This document shows positions 1 through 10,476 of a stretch of 64,000 nucleotides of DNA, piece by piece; the stretch's first letter is position 1, and each line of letters opens with the position of its first letter. A program made the translations under genes and the position numbers. The stretch lies in contig JASXTE010000016.1 of NCBI GenBank assembly GCA_030280995.1, positions 19,449,501-19,513,500 on the forward strand, in the 5' to 3' direction. The stretch comes from Hemileia vastatrix (taxonomy: Eukaryota; Basidiomycota; Pucciniomycetes; Pucciniales; Zaghouaniaceae). The notes under the pieces are model-generated. The model was given only the letters and a program-made list of their open reading frames with translations. It was not told the origin of the DNA and searched no databases.

Positions 1-83
1 ATTTTCCTGGTTGTCAAAGATAGAGCAATTGTGTTCTTAGTCTTAGAAGTAATAATTTTTATTTTTAAATTAATTGTAATTTT

Positions 84-381
84 CAGTTGACTTTGTCCTG
101 ATAAATTAAAAAAAATTTTTTGTTCCAGTTGAAAAATTGTCCTGACAATAAAGTTTTAATAATTAATAAAAAATAAACTATATTAAATTTTTTCAGTTGA
201 CATTCAGTCCTGTTAATTAAATATCTTTCAGTTGATTTAAATCCTGATAATTATCATAAATTAATTTGTTAAATTAAAATTTATTTTTATTTCTTCAGTT
301 GATTTCTTTTGAATCCTGGTTATAAGATTATTTTGAATTAATAAATAATTGATTATTATTTTCAGTTGATTTTTTTTCCTG
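84..381 (+). repeat. Array of six CAGTTGA...TCCTG modules in the gypsy-1 leader
   Basis: CAGTTGA occurs at 84, 126, 194, 229, 296 and 363, each followed 6 to 15 bases later by TCCTG (96, 140, 208, 242, 314, 377); an extra TCCTG lies at 5. Start-to-start spacings are 42, 68, 35, 67 and 67 bases, mostly near 34 or twice 34. The spacers are A/T only or nearly so. Each CAG follows a T-rich run, so every module also resembles a branch point plus 3' splice site (CTGAY, pyrimidines, CAG). Function unknown. The leaders of gypsy-2 and gypsy-3 show no equivalent array. Confidence 0.7.
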
Positions 382-484
382 AAGAATCTCATATTCTTTT
401 ATTATTATTTTTCTTTTAAAAAGCAAAAATAAAACTAATTCATCTTATTGTTTCCTTCCCTCACTTCAGGTTAGATTTAAAACA

Positions 485-1150
485 ATGACTGACCAAGGTT
501 TTTCTGCTGCATGTGAAGATGAACTGGATCTGATTGATTATGATGAGGCTACTTCTGTGAGTTCTCCTTTAACTACAAAATTAGCTCAAATTAATAAATC
601 ATTGAATCAATCAGGATGTGGAAATGGAGGAAGTGGAGATTCTGGTAGAGACAAATGCCCAGGAACAAAAACCTTCAATAAACCCCCCAGAAGAGCTTCC
701 CAAAGGCTTCAAAATAAAAAAGATGACCTTAAACCAGCAGGTAAAAAATATCTCTACTCACATCAAGGAGTTGAGGACAGAAACCCTCAAGCTGAGGTCA
801 AGAATAGACTGTCTAGAAGACAAGGTAAGAAACATAGAGTCTTTCCTTCAAGAGAAGAAGAAAACTCCTCCTCCAAAAGCCCTTCTACAACTGGCCCCCC
901 AGAAACAAGAAAAGGTGGAAGTCTCAAAGTGGCAGTGGGATTGGCTGAACACCAAGTGGGATTATCTGTCCCAACAGCAACAGCAACAAGTACCTCAGGC
1001 AGGTCTTTCAAGAACAAATCAGTTCAATCCAACACCTCCTCATCCCTATCAAGGAGGAAGAAGGAGAAAGAACAAAAACATCCAAGTCTTTCCCAAGCCA
1101 TGGTAAGCCCCTCTATTGAATCTCAAGTACCATTTCTTGTAACTGATTAA
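485..1150 (+). CDS. gypsy-1 gag ORF-a (5' overlapping frame)
   Basis: This 221-codon frame begins at the first ATG after the leader. Its acidic N-terminus (residues 11-22 rich in D and E) is followed by a GG-containing stretch and then a basic Ser/Lys-rich region. The first part corresponds in position to the short ORF-a of gypsy-2 (34852-35031) and gypsy-3 (62316-62480). It ends with MVSPSIE, which matches the start of the next gag block in the other two elements, so this frame re-enters gag at its 3' end. The middle overlaps ORF-b and may be coding only in the other frame. No enzymatic domain is recognised. Confidence 0.5.
   Translation: MTDQGFSAACEDELDLIDYDEATSVSSPLTTKLAQINKSLNQSGCGNGGSGDSGRDKCPGTKTFNKPPRRASQRLQNKKDDLKPAGKKYLYSHQGVEDRNPQAEVKNRLSRRQGKKHRVFPSREEENSSSKSPSTTGPPETRKGGSLKVAVGLAEHQVGLSVPTATATSTSGRSFKNKSVQSNTSSSLSRRKKEKEQKHPSLSQAMVSPSIESQVPFLVTD
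618..1106 (+). CDS. gypsy-1 gag ORF-b, coiled-coil basic N-terminal gag protein
   Basis: A 162-codon frame in +1 relative to ORF-a and lying wholly inside it. Residues 35-80 are heptad-like and charged and should form a coiled coil. Later come the tryptophan cluster KWQWDW, a Gln run, HPYQGG and the basic patch RRRKNKN, which could bind RNA. The counterparts in gypsy-2 (34940 onward) and gypsy-3 (62401 onward) keep the coiled coil, the KWxW cluster and HPYxG, so this frame is the real gag N-terminus. In all three elements it begins at an ATGGA close to the GG codons of ORF-a. A frameshift separates its 3' end from the downstream gag. Confidence 0.6.
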   Translation: MEMEEVEILVETNAQEQKPSINPPEELPKGFKIKKMTLNQQVKNISTHIKELRTETLKLRSRIDCLEDKVRNIESFLQEKKKTPPPKALLQLAPQKQEKVEVSKWQWDWLNTKWDYLSQQQQQQVPQAGLSRTNQFNPTPPHPYQGGRRRKNKNIQVFPKPW

Positions 1151-1186
1151 GTTCCTTAAGGTAATTCTGGAAGAGGAGATGAGTCT

Positions 1187-1771
1187 GTGAGACCTGTAGA
1201 GGCTGAGAACAGTAGAAAAATTGCTCAAATTTCAAATGTATCTAATCCTTTGGTTATAATTTCTACTTCTATGATAAATCCTGATATGGCTATTATTGAT
1301 GAAGCACTTGAGCCTGAGTTTTATGAGAATCTGGAAAGTTACTCTGTTTCCTTATTGAGAAACACTCCAGATGTAGCTAAAATTAATGATTAATATTTGA
1401 GGGATATTATTGCTAAACAAAATCATATAATGAACAACATTCAATTGACTCAGAAATATAATAGTTTGTTAACTGAACAGGGTTATCAAGCATTGAGTAT
1501 TGAGTTACAGAGAGTTTCTGATGATTTGTTTCATTACAAATCAACCCATGAAAAGAAAGTTGCTTTATGGAAAAATATCAAAAATGATTTATCTAAACTG
1601 AAAGATACTGTATCTGCCTGTTGCCTGGAGCTAGAGGTAGATATGATGAGCCTGAAAAGATTGAGTGATGATTATTCATCATTTCAAAATAAAACCCAGT
1701 TATCTTTTGCAACAATCAATGAGAGTTTATCTAGTCTTCCAAGAGTGAAAAGCAGACTAACAACCATTTAA
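1187..1771 (+). pseudogene. gypsy-1 gag middle segment (coiled coil), interrupted
   Basis: Two open stretches (1187-1393 and 1397-1771) share one frame except for a stop and short gap at 1391-1396. The second is a long amphipathic, Lys/Glu/Leu-rich helix, probably a coiled coil, ending with a motif like PRVKSRL; gypsy-2 has VPLIKDRL at the same place (35990s). It joins, beyond the solo LTR-A, to the capsid-like part at 3038. This is the spacer between the basic N-terminal gag piece and the retrotransposon gag (capsid) domain. Function is inferred from position only. Confidence 0.6.
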
Positions 1772-2179
1772 GAAAAATTGAATTCATTGTTTAATGATCA
1801 AAGATATTCTGAAACTTCTTTGAAGGAAGATATGATACAGGATGCTCCAAGTTTATGTCAGCCTAAATATCCTTAGGACTGAGTATTTCTTATGCTTAAA
1901 ATAAGATAACCTTAAGTAAATTAAGCTTATATCTTAAAAATAAGGTTAAAATAATAATATATATTATTTTATTATATATATATATAATTATTATTCTATT
2001 ATATAACTTATAGTAGTTTAAATAGCTTATCCATGGCCTAATAATACTTATTAAGGTGTTAATGGAGTCATAATATACTTATCTTAAGTGATATGAAGTA
2101 ATTATTGACATACATAAGCTTATATGTATACATAATTCTCATATTCGGTGAAATATGCAGTATATTATGTATATTTAGG

Positions 2180-2187
2180 TATATAAG
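2180..2187 (+). promoter_or_regulatory. TATA box of LTR-A
   Basis: TATATAAG lies just upstream of the presumed start of the R region. The same sequence is conserved in the LTR-A copies at 44759-45935 and, with changes, 60629-61805. Confidence 0.5.
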
Positions 2188-2591
2188 TGGGTTTTAACCC
2201 CTTAATAGCCTATAACCTTTGTTTTTCTGCTTATTTTAGGTCATATGGACAAAATCAGTGGACTCACAATTCCTATAGAAGCATAGACACCTATATCAGG
2301 CGCATACACCCAGTTTGGACAACTAAAATTACTTCCTTGGATGGTTATTCATGGATTTATGGGTTGGAAGGACATTTCTGGGTTAATGAGGATGCTTGGG
2401 GATGTTATTGGGGGCTTGGACATTTTATTTGTTTCCTTTATATGCTTTTGGTTTCATTAAATCTCTTTTTGATTGTTTATTTTACCTGTTTCTTTATGGT
2501 ATCTGCTTTTATCTGGATTTTCTATTTATGGTATAGATCTGTGTTATTATTAATAGTGATGGAGGGTCCTTACTGGAGGTCTGGGTATTGA
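2187..2591 (+). other. Open frame inside LTR-A, hydrophobic, conserved between copies
   Basis: A 134-codon frame starts next to the TATA box. Its C-terminal 80 residues are rich in aromatic and aliphatic residues (for example YLWYRSVL and GCYWGLGHF). The same frame stays open in the other two LTR-A copies (45240-45476 and 61161-61364), ending earlier in the second through a TAC-to-TAA change. If transcription starts near 2200 it would be an upstream ORF in the RNA leader. Conservation may simply follow from conserved LTR DNA, so I do not call it a gene. Confidence 0.3.
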
Positions 2592-3037
2592 AGCTGCTTG
2601 AAGTGGTCGCCATGGGAGGTGATGGGCCCTCAAAGTGCTGTAATTTCCAGGGATAGCAGTGACATCATCTGGATTGAAGGTCTGTGCACTCCAGTGGATT
2701 TGGGTATAAGTAAGGAGGGATTTTGACGGTTATTTATCATCATTCAATTACTACAATTCAAACAAAAACTACTATACAATTATTAGCATTCAGAAATATA
2801 TTATAAAGCCATTATAAATTGATATTATCTTTATATAAGCTATAACTATATTTTTATACATCTATTTTCCACCACTAGCACACATTTAAATCCAAGTATT
2901 GTGAGTTTTATTTGAGTATAACTATTTTATTAGTCTTCCCCTGAGGTTTAATCACTAAATCAATTATTGATAAGTAGTGGGACCATAAATAAACACTATT
3001 ATATAATACTTATATACTAGACTATACTGACAGTTTA

Positions 3038-4398
3038 CCTGTTGCTAGTTCATCTAAATTAAAATTAGATTCAGAAATGCCTGTTGATACCACTGAGTTT
3101 CCATCAAAAATTGATGATGAATCAGGATCTTCAACAGAAGTATTAAACAATGAGATTACTGCACAATTGGAGAAGTAACGGCTGCTTCTTACTCAGAAAC
3201 AAGCTAATACTAAGGAGGCTCTTTCAAATCAAAAGAATTGGCCAAAACTTGACCAGTACCCAACATTTGATGGTGATTCTTCTTCTGATTGGCAGCATTT
3301 CATTTGCAGAATTGATAACTTAAAAAATTCTCACAAACTCCCAGATGAGGAAATTGTGTCTAAGTTAATTTCTTTGTTTACCAATGTAGCCCTAATGTGG
3401 TATGAATCTGTTCTCCTGGTAGGAATGACTACTCATGGAATGATTGTAAAAAATTGATTAAAGCACAATTTGGTGGCTCCAAGTTTAGGATGGCTCAACA
3501 AAGGCAGTATGAGGAAACTAGATATAGCTCTTCTACTGATAAACCTATTGAGTTCTTAATGAAACTTGTAAAAATCTTGAGGGCAATGGACCCAAATATG
3601 GAGTTTGAGTTATGGAAGGACAGGATCCTTTATAAATTACCAATGTCTTTGAGAGACTTGATAGTGGCTAGGACTGAGTTCTCCAGAGAACCTTCTTCTT
3701 TCATTAATACTTGCAATGAGATCCTTCTAAACAACAAGTATGATTTCAGAAGATTTATTCCTAGGATCCCTTTGGAGAAATCCCCCCCTTACCAACTGAA
3801 ACCTCTGGAAAATGTTGGTAAACCTTCTTCCCCTATTGCACCAAAAAAGTATGCAACAAACACTTGCTTCAAGTGCAACAAGCCTTGGCAGAAAGGCCAT
3901 GTTTGTGACAAGAGGATATATCTTGTTGAAAAAACTAAGGAGCAGGCTGATGACACAATAGCACTGGATAATACTTCAAGTTATTGTGCCAGAAATATTT
4001 TATATGAATCTCAACAAGAAATCTTGATGCTGGAAGAAGATATTCATTGTTTAAATACTATTGACATTTATAATAATGATTTATCTACAGTTGAGGATGC
4101 TGAGATCATTAGGAACATTGAGGATAGCTCAATAGTCTTGATCAATGGAACCAGAATTGAAGTTGTTCTGGATTCTGGAGCTGGAGGAAGTGTAGTATCT
4201 GAAAAAGCACTTTCTTCAGTGGATCAAGACTATAAATCAAAACTGATGCCTATCATTTCTGAAAATTGGAGAGGTTATGGCTCTTTTTTGTCCCCCATTG
4301 CTAAATACAAAGTCACATTGTTTTTTAAATATAACCATGGTTTTGTAAGAGCTATTTGTGACTTTGTTGTCATGAAAAATGATAACTTAAGCTGTTAG
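3038..4398 (+). pseudogene. gypsy-1 gag capsid, zinc knuckle and aspartic protease
   Basis: From about 3232 the frame encodes NQKNWPKLDQYPTFDG, a motif shared by all three gypsy elements, followed by a retrotransposon gag helix bundle (LISLF, LMWYES). A frameshift near 3420-3454 precedes the long open part (3454-4398, 314 codons). This carries the rest of capsid, a zinc-knuckle-like CFKCNKPWQKGHVC (about residues 138-151), an acidic linker and the protease active site LDSGAGGSVVS (about residues 239-249). It ends at a TAG at 4396-4398, after which coding similarity continues (IIGNDIL). A TAA at 3177-3179 is another break. Confidence 0.8.
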
Positions 4399-5731
4399 TT
4401 TATTATAGGAAATGACATTTTAACCAAATATGGCATAATATTAGATCCTTCAAACCAATGCTTCACAATGGGGATAAATGGAAGAGAAAATTTAAGATCT
4501 CCTCCCCCAAAAAATTGTTAAAACCAGAATTGAAGACATGTAATTCTGTGATTCAATATAAAGGAAGGTCTACAAAGGAAATGTATGCTCTTATGTCTAA
4601 AATTGACAATGCTTCTTTTGGAGAACAACTTTCTGGTGAGTATGAAGATTCCATCATTAGATTGAGAAAATCTTTTCCTATGGCCTTTGCTCATGGGTCA
4701 CATGAACTAGGATTGGTTAAAGAAGAAATGAAACTTTCACTATCTTGTCCATTAAATGAAATACCACCTAGTTTGAAGAAGAAGCCTTATCCTGCTTCTC
4801 CCACAAAGAGAAAAGATATTGAGGATAATATCTCTACACTTTTGAAAATGAATATTATTGAAAAGGTAGTTGAGACACCTAAATATTGTGTTATCTCACC
4901 TGTCCTAATTTCTTATGAGAAAGATAAAGCCAGGTTATGTGGTGATTATAGAGCATTTAATACTTATACTGTTGATGATATTTATCCTTTACCTAGAATT
5001 AGCTCTATACATGCTACCTTACAAGGTGCTAAATATATCAGTTGTCTGAATGGCATCAAGGGATATTACCAGGTACCTGTTGAGAAAAATTCCCAGAATT
5101 TACTGATTATTGCTACTCATTTGGGTATTTATAAGTATGTTAGGATGCCATTTGGCCCTAAAAATGCCCCTTCAGTTTTCAAAAAGTTATGGATAACACA
5201 TTCCATCAGGAGATAATTGAAGGATGGCTGATGGTTTATATTGATGATATCATTATATTCTCAAAAACATTTGAGGACCATCTCAACCATCTGTGTAAAG
5301 TGTTTCACAAAATGGATGAAATAAATATGATACTCGCTTTGAAGAAATGTAAATTTGGTTTTCATTCCTTAAAAGTGCTGGGTCATGTTGTTTCAGGGTT
5401 ACAGATATATGTTGACCAAAATAAAGTGGCAGCCATACAGCAGGTGAAGGCTCCTACCACGGTTAGAGAGCTCCAGAGTTTTTTGGGAATGTGTGGATAC
5501 AATAGACAGTATATTAAAAATTACCAAGTCATAGCTTTACCCCTTACCCAACTGACTAGAAGGGATGTTGCTTTTGTCTGGAATAGTGAAAGACAGAGAG
5601 ATTTCAACACTATGAAACAGTGTTTGATGTCAGCACCAATTCTTGCTTTACCTGACTTTAATCAACCATTTGTTTTGTACACTGATACCAGTTTTATTGG
5701 TCTTGGTGCTGCCCTCCATCAAAACAAGTGA
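4399..5731 (+). pseudogene. gypsy-1 reverse transcriptase and start of RNase H
   Basis: Reverse transcriptase blocks are in order: DKARLCGDYRAFN, the PLPRI segment, a KYISCLNGIKGYYQ block (the usual catalytic Asp of the family's LDxxxGY is Asn here), VRMPFGPKNAPSVF, and the YIDD catalytic box at 5237-5248, followed by a connection region and the RNase H start FVLYTDTSFIGLGAAL. A frameshift lies near 5189-5216 and another between about 5728 and 5734. The frame is then broken by the reversed solo LTR-B at 5742. Loss of the palm Asp alone would inactivate the enzyme. Confidence 0.85.
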
Positions 5732-5741
5732 TGAATGATAG

Positions 5742-7243
5742 TGTCAGGCTAAGATTAACTAAATGGACGTGAACTAGCTTGAAAAGTCTTTTTTATAGAA
5801 GATTTAAATGGTCCTATATGAATACTGTAGTATAAATCCAACAAATAGTAAAATATAATTCAGAATAAAGGTTTCAGTAATATAATTCTCACTATTCTTA
5901 TATATGGCTTACAATCTTTTAGTTGGTAGAAAAATAGATTTAATAATTTTAGATAATATTCAAAAGTCTTATAAAATTACTAATTGAGTTTTATTGTAAT
6001 TTGTTTGGCTATATTGATGAAATTGAATTGATAAAGAATGAAGAAAACAAGACCCAGAAACATCATCCTTTTATACACTCTAAGTTTCCCAATAAATCCC
6101 TTGATGTACCATCCAATACAATATTAATGACGCCTCCAACAACTAATAGACCTCTCCATCAACACCCCTAGTGACCCATGACATAATTAGACAAGCAACA
6201 ACCACTAAAATCCTATTAATAATAAGGGAGATCCATCAAAATTGAAGAAAAGACTAAAAGAGAGTATATGCGTGTAAAACAATGATATAAAAGACTAAAG
6301 GAGACTTTTTAAGGTTAATTATAAGCTTAATAATAAGGGGAATCTACTGTAGAAATGGAGGGGCTAATCCTGACATTATACTATGTGAAATTCCCATCCA
6401 AAAATAACCAATATTGACTGAGAAACCACCCAAAAACTTAAAAAAGAGTGTGAGATGTGGGGTAACTACATGCAGTCCTTGGAAGGCGCTTTCACGGGTA
6501 AATCCTTGACTAAATTTAGGCAAATTTAAGCGTGGTGATGAAATAAGGTGCCAAGAGTGAGGTTATTAATGAAATTAGTGCAAATAAACAAGGTCAATGC
6601 ACTATTAATTAAGCTAGGACACTAAATAAGCGCCTGTCGTCTATTTTTGTGTGTTTCCCCACAGTGGGCATAGAATGTGGGGTAATTATAGTGTGAAAAG
6701 GCTAACTTTGCTAAAAATGAAGCTATTCACACAGGAAAAAAGCAGGCAGTTTGTGGCCAGTACACAGAAGCCATTTCTGGCTTAAAAAACACCAAATTTG
6801 AAAAGTGTTATTTTTATGCATTTAAATAGCCAAATCAATAGTCGTCATTGAGCCCAATTGATCTGTCAAAGCGCATTTTTGATATTCTCAATTTTATAGC
6901 ACATATGGTCAACTTTTACATGAAATAAAGCACATTTCTTGTTTTTTGCGTAAAACAATGAATATAACAGCTTTAAGTGTACTTAAAAATTATGTAGCCT
7001 TATACTTAGGGTTCTTAAGATTACCTTAACATATTCCAAATTAATATTAAGTACATAAGACCTATAAAAGGTGGATATATGCATGTATATAAGGTGTTAT
7101 AATGGCATTTTTTGTGTATTTATCATAATTTTACTTATGTATATTATTTGTGTACTCTTATTTATTGTTCCCATGTATAGTTCATGTGTTTAACATAACT
7201 TATAAGCACTTTTTACTCAGTCCTGGATATATTCAGGCTGACA
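5742..7243 (-). mobile_element. Solo LTR, family B, reversed, inserted in gypsy-1 pol
   Basis: This 1502-bp block is the reverse complement of the 5' LTR of gypsy-2 (32755-34251) along its whole length. It ends TGTCAGGCT at the left and GGCTGACA at the right, flanked by GATAG at 5737-5741 and 7244-7248. The host RNase H reading continues after the right duplication (VSEVVICYISR), matching gypsy-2 across its uninterrupted junction near 38770. It is therefore a clean solo-LTR insertion into an older pol gene. Confidence 0.93.
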
Positions 7244-7248
7244 GATAG

Positions 7249-9085
7249 AGTATCAGAAGTAGTAATTTGTTATATTTCAAGAAACTTGGGAAATAGTGAA
7301 TTGAAATATGGTGCCACTCAGCTTGAATGTTTAGCTGTAGTGTGAGCTCTAGAAAAGCCACATTATTACCTAGATGACCAGAAATTTGAACTTGTCACTA
7401 ACTGAAGTGCAGTTAAATCCCTTTTAAACTTGAAAACACCTAACAGACATATTTTCAGATGGTAGTAAGCTGTTAAGGAATACAAAGGGAGAATGACAAT
7501 TATTCATAGGGCTGGTATTGTTCACTCAAATTTGGATATGTTATCAAGGTTACCTATACCAAATGATGAATCTAATCCTGATTATGATCCTGAGGATGAA
7601 ATTATTCATATTCATGGGAAATATGTAGTTGATATGAAGGAAGAGCTATTACAGCTTATTCTGGATTCATATGATAAGGACACTGACTTAAAAAAGTTAT
7701 GCACCATATTAAATGATCCAAAGAATGCTTCAATAAAAGCATTAATTAAAACCCTTCCAACAAAGTACCAGAAGGCTTTGGAGAAAGGAAAATTTTCAAT
7801 TGATGAAGGATATCTATATTATAGAAGAAAGTTGAGTTATGTCATTGGTATTCCTCCTTCTATGAAAGAAATCATCTTGAAAATTTGTCATGATGACATA
7901 TTAGCTGGACATTATGATCTTTAAAAAACAATGATCAGAATTAAAAACATGGCTTGATGGGTTAATATGTCTAAAGACACCAAATTATATGTTGAATATT
8001 GTGATTCTTTCCAAAAATCAAAAAGATTGACTAGTAAGAGAGCTGGATTAATGTAACATATTGAACCTCCTCATGCAACATGGCAGATAATAAACATGCA
8101 CATTGTAACAGGATTACCTATTGCTGGAAAAGACAGTTATAACTCTTGTTGGGTTATTGTGGACAGATTCACCAAAATGTGTAAATTTATCCCTACTCAC
8201 AAGGATCTTTCCACTAAGGAATTAGCTTTCTTATTGTGGTCTCATATGTTTAATACTGCTGGTTTTCCTAAAGCCATAATCACTGACAGAGACCCTAAAT
8301 TTACTTCTGAATTTTGGATGTCTCTGATGGATGATTGTGGTTGTGATCTCAAACTATCTACTTCCCATCACCCAGAGACTGATGGATTAGCTGAAAGAAT
8401 TATTCAGACTCTAGAGGACATGATAAGAATGTACTGTGCCTTTGTCCTTGAGTATAAAGACAATGACAGATTCACTCATGATTGGGTTACCTTACTGCCT
8501 GGGTTGGAATTTGCTTATAATAGCACTGTTCATTCTGTTACTCAAAGAAAGCCTTTTGAGCTCTGTCTTGGATAATTTCCAAATACTTCTACCCAAATTC
8601 TCAATAATAAAATACCTAAATTGGATTTACATCCTGGTGTAAAATCTTTTCTTCAAATGCAAAAATTTTGCAGAAGTCATGCTCAAAAATGTATTGAAAA
8701 ATCATTTGAATATGAGAAGAAGAGATGGGACAAATCCCATAAAGAAGACACTTTTAAAAAGGGTGATGAGGTGTTGATTTCTACAGTCCACTTCAATTTA
8801 CAAGGTGATAACTAATTGAAAGACCCATTTGTTGGTCCATTTGTTGTAAGAAGAATGGTTGGTGATAATGCAGTTGAAGTTATTTTGTATTCTCCATATG
8901 CCAGAAAACATCCTGTTTTACCAATATCTCTTTTGAAACCTTACACATCCAATAGTGATTTATTTCACAAAAAGAGGGGAAGACCAAAAAATACCCCTAA
9001 TGAAGTCACTGAGACAGCAGAAATTGATAAGATTCTAAATGACAGAATAGTTACTTCTGAAAAAGGTACAGAAAACTTCTTGTGA
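7249..9085 (+). pseudogene. gypsy-1 RNase H end and integrase
   Basis: After the LTR insertion the frame carries the RNase H tail, then the tether region (RAGIVHSNLDMLSRLP from 7505). The integrase zinc-binding part ends at a stop at 7922. Its core at 8096-8575 shows a first-Asp VDRFTK block, IITDRDPKFTSEFW (second Asp) and the Glu block ETDGLAERIIQ. The C-terminal part (8621-9085) has KKGDEVLIS, an SH3-like stretch and the basic AT-hook-like KKRGRPKNTP. Internal stops at 7354, 7922, 7954 and 8813 break it. The whole stretch contains no CpG. Confidence 0.85.
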
Positions 9086-9203
9086 TTCAAGAATAAATTT
9101 TCTGAATATGATTCTTGGATACAAGGGTAGAAAATATCTAATCTTCCTACTCTGCTAAAGAAATATAAAAAGAAAAAATCATAGCATTTTTTTATTGTTT
9201 TTT

Positions 9204-9215
9204 AGAGTGAGGGAG
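9204..9215 (+). promoter_or_regulatory. Polypurine tract of gypsy-1
   Basis: AGAGTGAGGGAG lies immediately before the TGTCAG start of the 3' LTR, after a T run, the expected position for the plus-strand primer. Confidence 0.7.
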
Positions 9216-10029
9216 TGTCAGCCAGGCTGCTAGACTTACCCAGTAAAATAATTAATTATTTACTGGATGAAGCCATGCCTTATTATTTTAATTATTTAAT
9301 TATAAATTAGTTACATTAAAGTTACCTATAATAAATTAACTAATTACAGAATGGTAAAATTAAATGAATAATTAAAATTAAATATAAAATGTCCCTTATA
9401 TTTTTATTCTCTAACACCGTGCTCATTGACAGGTTGGAAGAAATAAAATTTTATATTAAAAAATAGATTTTAAATTAAAATAAAATTTTAATATTCAAAT
9501 AAAAATAAATATATACAAAAAATTCAAATTTCTTATTTAGAATTGACTTCTACAGTAAATATTAAATAAATTAATGTATTTCTGACATACTTTGTAGATA
9601 CATCTTTAAATACATCTTTTTGACACCTTCTTTTTAGAACAACTTTATTATTTGAAAATACTCCTTCTGGAATATTCTTTTTCTTTCTCTCTCATACTAC
9701 TGTTTTTAGAATTTCATTGCCGTGCTTTGTCCCTCCTTTGCCTATATAAGGCCTCTCTTTTTGGTTGTTTTTTATTTATTCCATTACTAACTTATTTATT
9801 TTAACTATTTACAATCCCTTTATTACTATCTATTATTGCTTGAGTATTTACAGTCACGTAATTCTAATCTATTAATTATAATAATAACTCAACTTCTTAC
9901 CTCCTTACATTGAGTAAACAAATCTATAAGATAAAGAAATACATACCCCAGTTTGAATCCCATAAATCCCTTTGTTACTGCCATTGGACCTCCTTGAAAA
10001 ACCTTCTAGACTTGAAAGACACCCTGACA
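9216..10029 (+). repeat. 3' LTR of gypsy-1 (family C, 814 bp)
   Basis: It starts TGTCAGCCAGGCTG (TGT plus a perfect CAGCC-A-GGCTG palindrome) and ends CCCTGACA. A reversed, slightly diverged 810-bp copy with target duplication AAGTT sits at 42303-43112, confirming both boundaries. A TATA box (TATATAAG, 9743-9750) lies in the second half. Confidence 0.88.
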
Positions 10030-10371
10030 ACCACCCTATTTTAAAATTACAGACAAAAGAAAGGTGAATTATCTTTTGGTTCCTCATCAAGTCTCCAAAA
10101 CTAAACTAAGCAACTCTAAAAAGAATATATAAATAAATAAATCCTTAACTATAATCTTGGAAACTCTGTTATGACTTGAGTAATGGTGATAGACATAAAA
10201 TAGGTTAGGTCACAATAATTACCATATGTATATAGTCTTGAAACCATACCCAGTTGGTCTCTATTCATCCCAGATACGAGACTGAAAAGACTGACCTGGT
10301 CTACCTCAGGTTATGGCATTACAAACTCTAGTAATTTCAGGTGAGCATTAAGGACACAGGGTAATTTTTAT
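10030..10371. other. Non-coding interval between gypsy-1 and copia
   Basis: No gene is supported. The last 40 bases (10333-10368, containing AAGGACACAGGGTAATT) match, in inverted form, 16577-16612 on the far side of the copia element and the MITE pair, so they are probably a piece of an older inverted-repeat element split by those insertions. Confidence 0.45.
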
Positions 10372-10476
10372 TGGTGGACAAGTAGTAGTTTTGGATTAGA
10401 ATTTTATTACTCATTATTTCGATATTATTCTAACTTTATATACATTTTGAGACTTCAGCATAGTTGAGACCTAACA
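10372..10476 (-). repeat. 3' LTR of the copia element (105 bp)
   Basis: In element orientation it begins TGTTAGGTCTCAAC and ends TTGTCCACCA. The polypurine tract GAAGGGGCGGG (10477-10487, reverse strand) adjoins its inner edge. It pairs with the LTR at 15495-15599. Confidence 0.85.

Larger units (their letters stand above)
1856..3032 (+). mobile_element. Solo LTR, family A, inserted in gypsy-1 gag
   Basis: The 1177-bp block begins TGTCAGCC and ends CTGACA, and is flanked by GTTTA at 1851-1855 and 3033-3037 (5-bp target duplication). The same sequence, also exactly 1177 bp, recurs at 44759-45935 and as the 5' LTR of gypsy-3 (60629-61805). A TATA box (TATATAAG, about 2180-2187) marks the probable promoter. 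No internal retroelement sequence adjoins it, so it is a solo LTR left by recombination. The interrupted gag resumes directly at 3038. Confidence 0.93.
1..10029 (+). mobile_element. Ty3/gypsy LTR retrotransposon 1 (gypsy-1), 5' LTR outside the window
   Basis: The order leader, gag, zinc knuckle, protease, reverse transcriptase, RNase H, integrase and 3' LTR is readable on the plus strand, which is the Ty3/gypsy order (integrase after RNase H). The right end is an 814-bp LTR (family C) preceded by a polypurine tract. The left LTR is not in the window, so the element's own target duplication cannot be checked. Two solo LTRs of other families (1856-3032 and 5742-7243) were inserted later, each with a 5-bp target duplication. 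Several frameshifts and stops make the copy inactive, but long blocks of each domain remain readable, so decay is moderate. CpG dinucleotides are nearly absent from the coding part. Confidence 0.9.

Noticed and set aside
84..381. Regularly spaced repeats resembling a CRISPR array
   Set aside because: Repeats are only 5-7 bases, the spacers are A/T-rich and unequal, and the genome is eukaryotic; it is the leader of a retroelement.
1100..1110. GTAAG-type splice donors exactly where gag ORF-b ends (also 35384-35392 and 62831-62839)
   Set aside because: In gypsy-2 and gypsy-3 the reading continues through these bases as Val-Ser into conserved gag sequence, so they are codons rather than introns.
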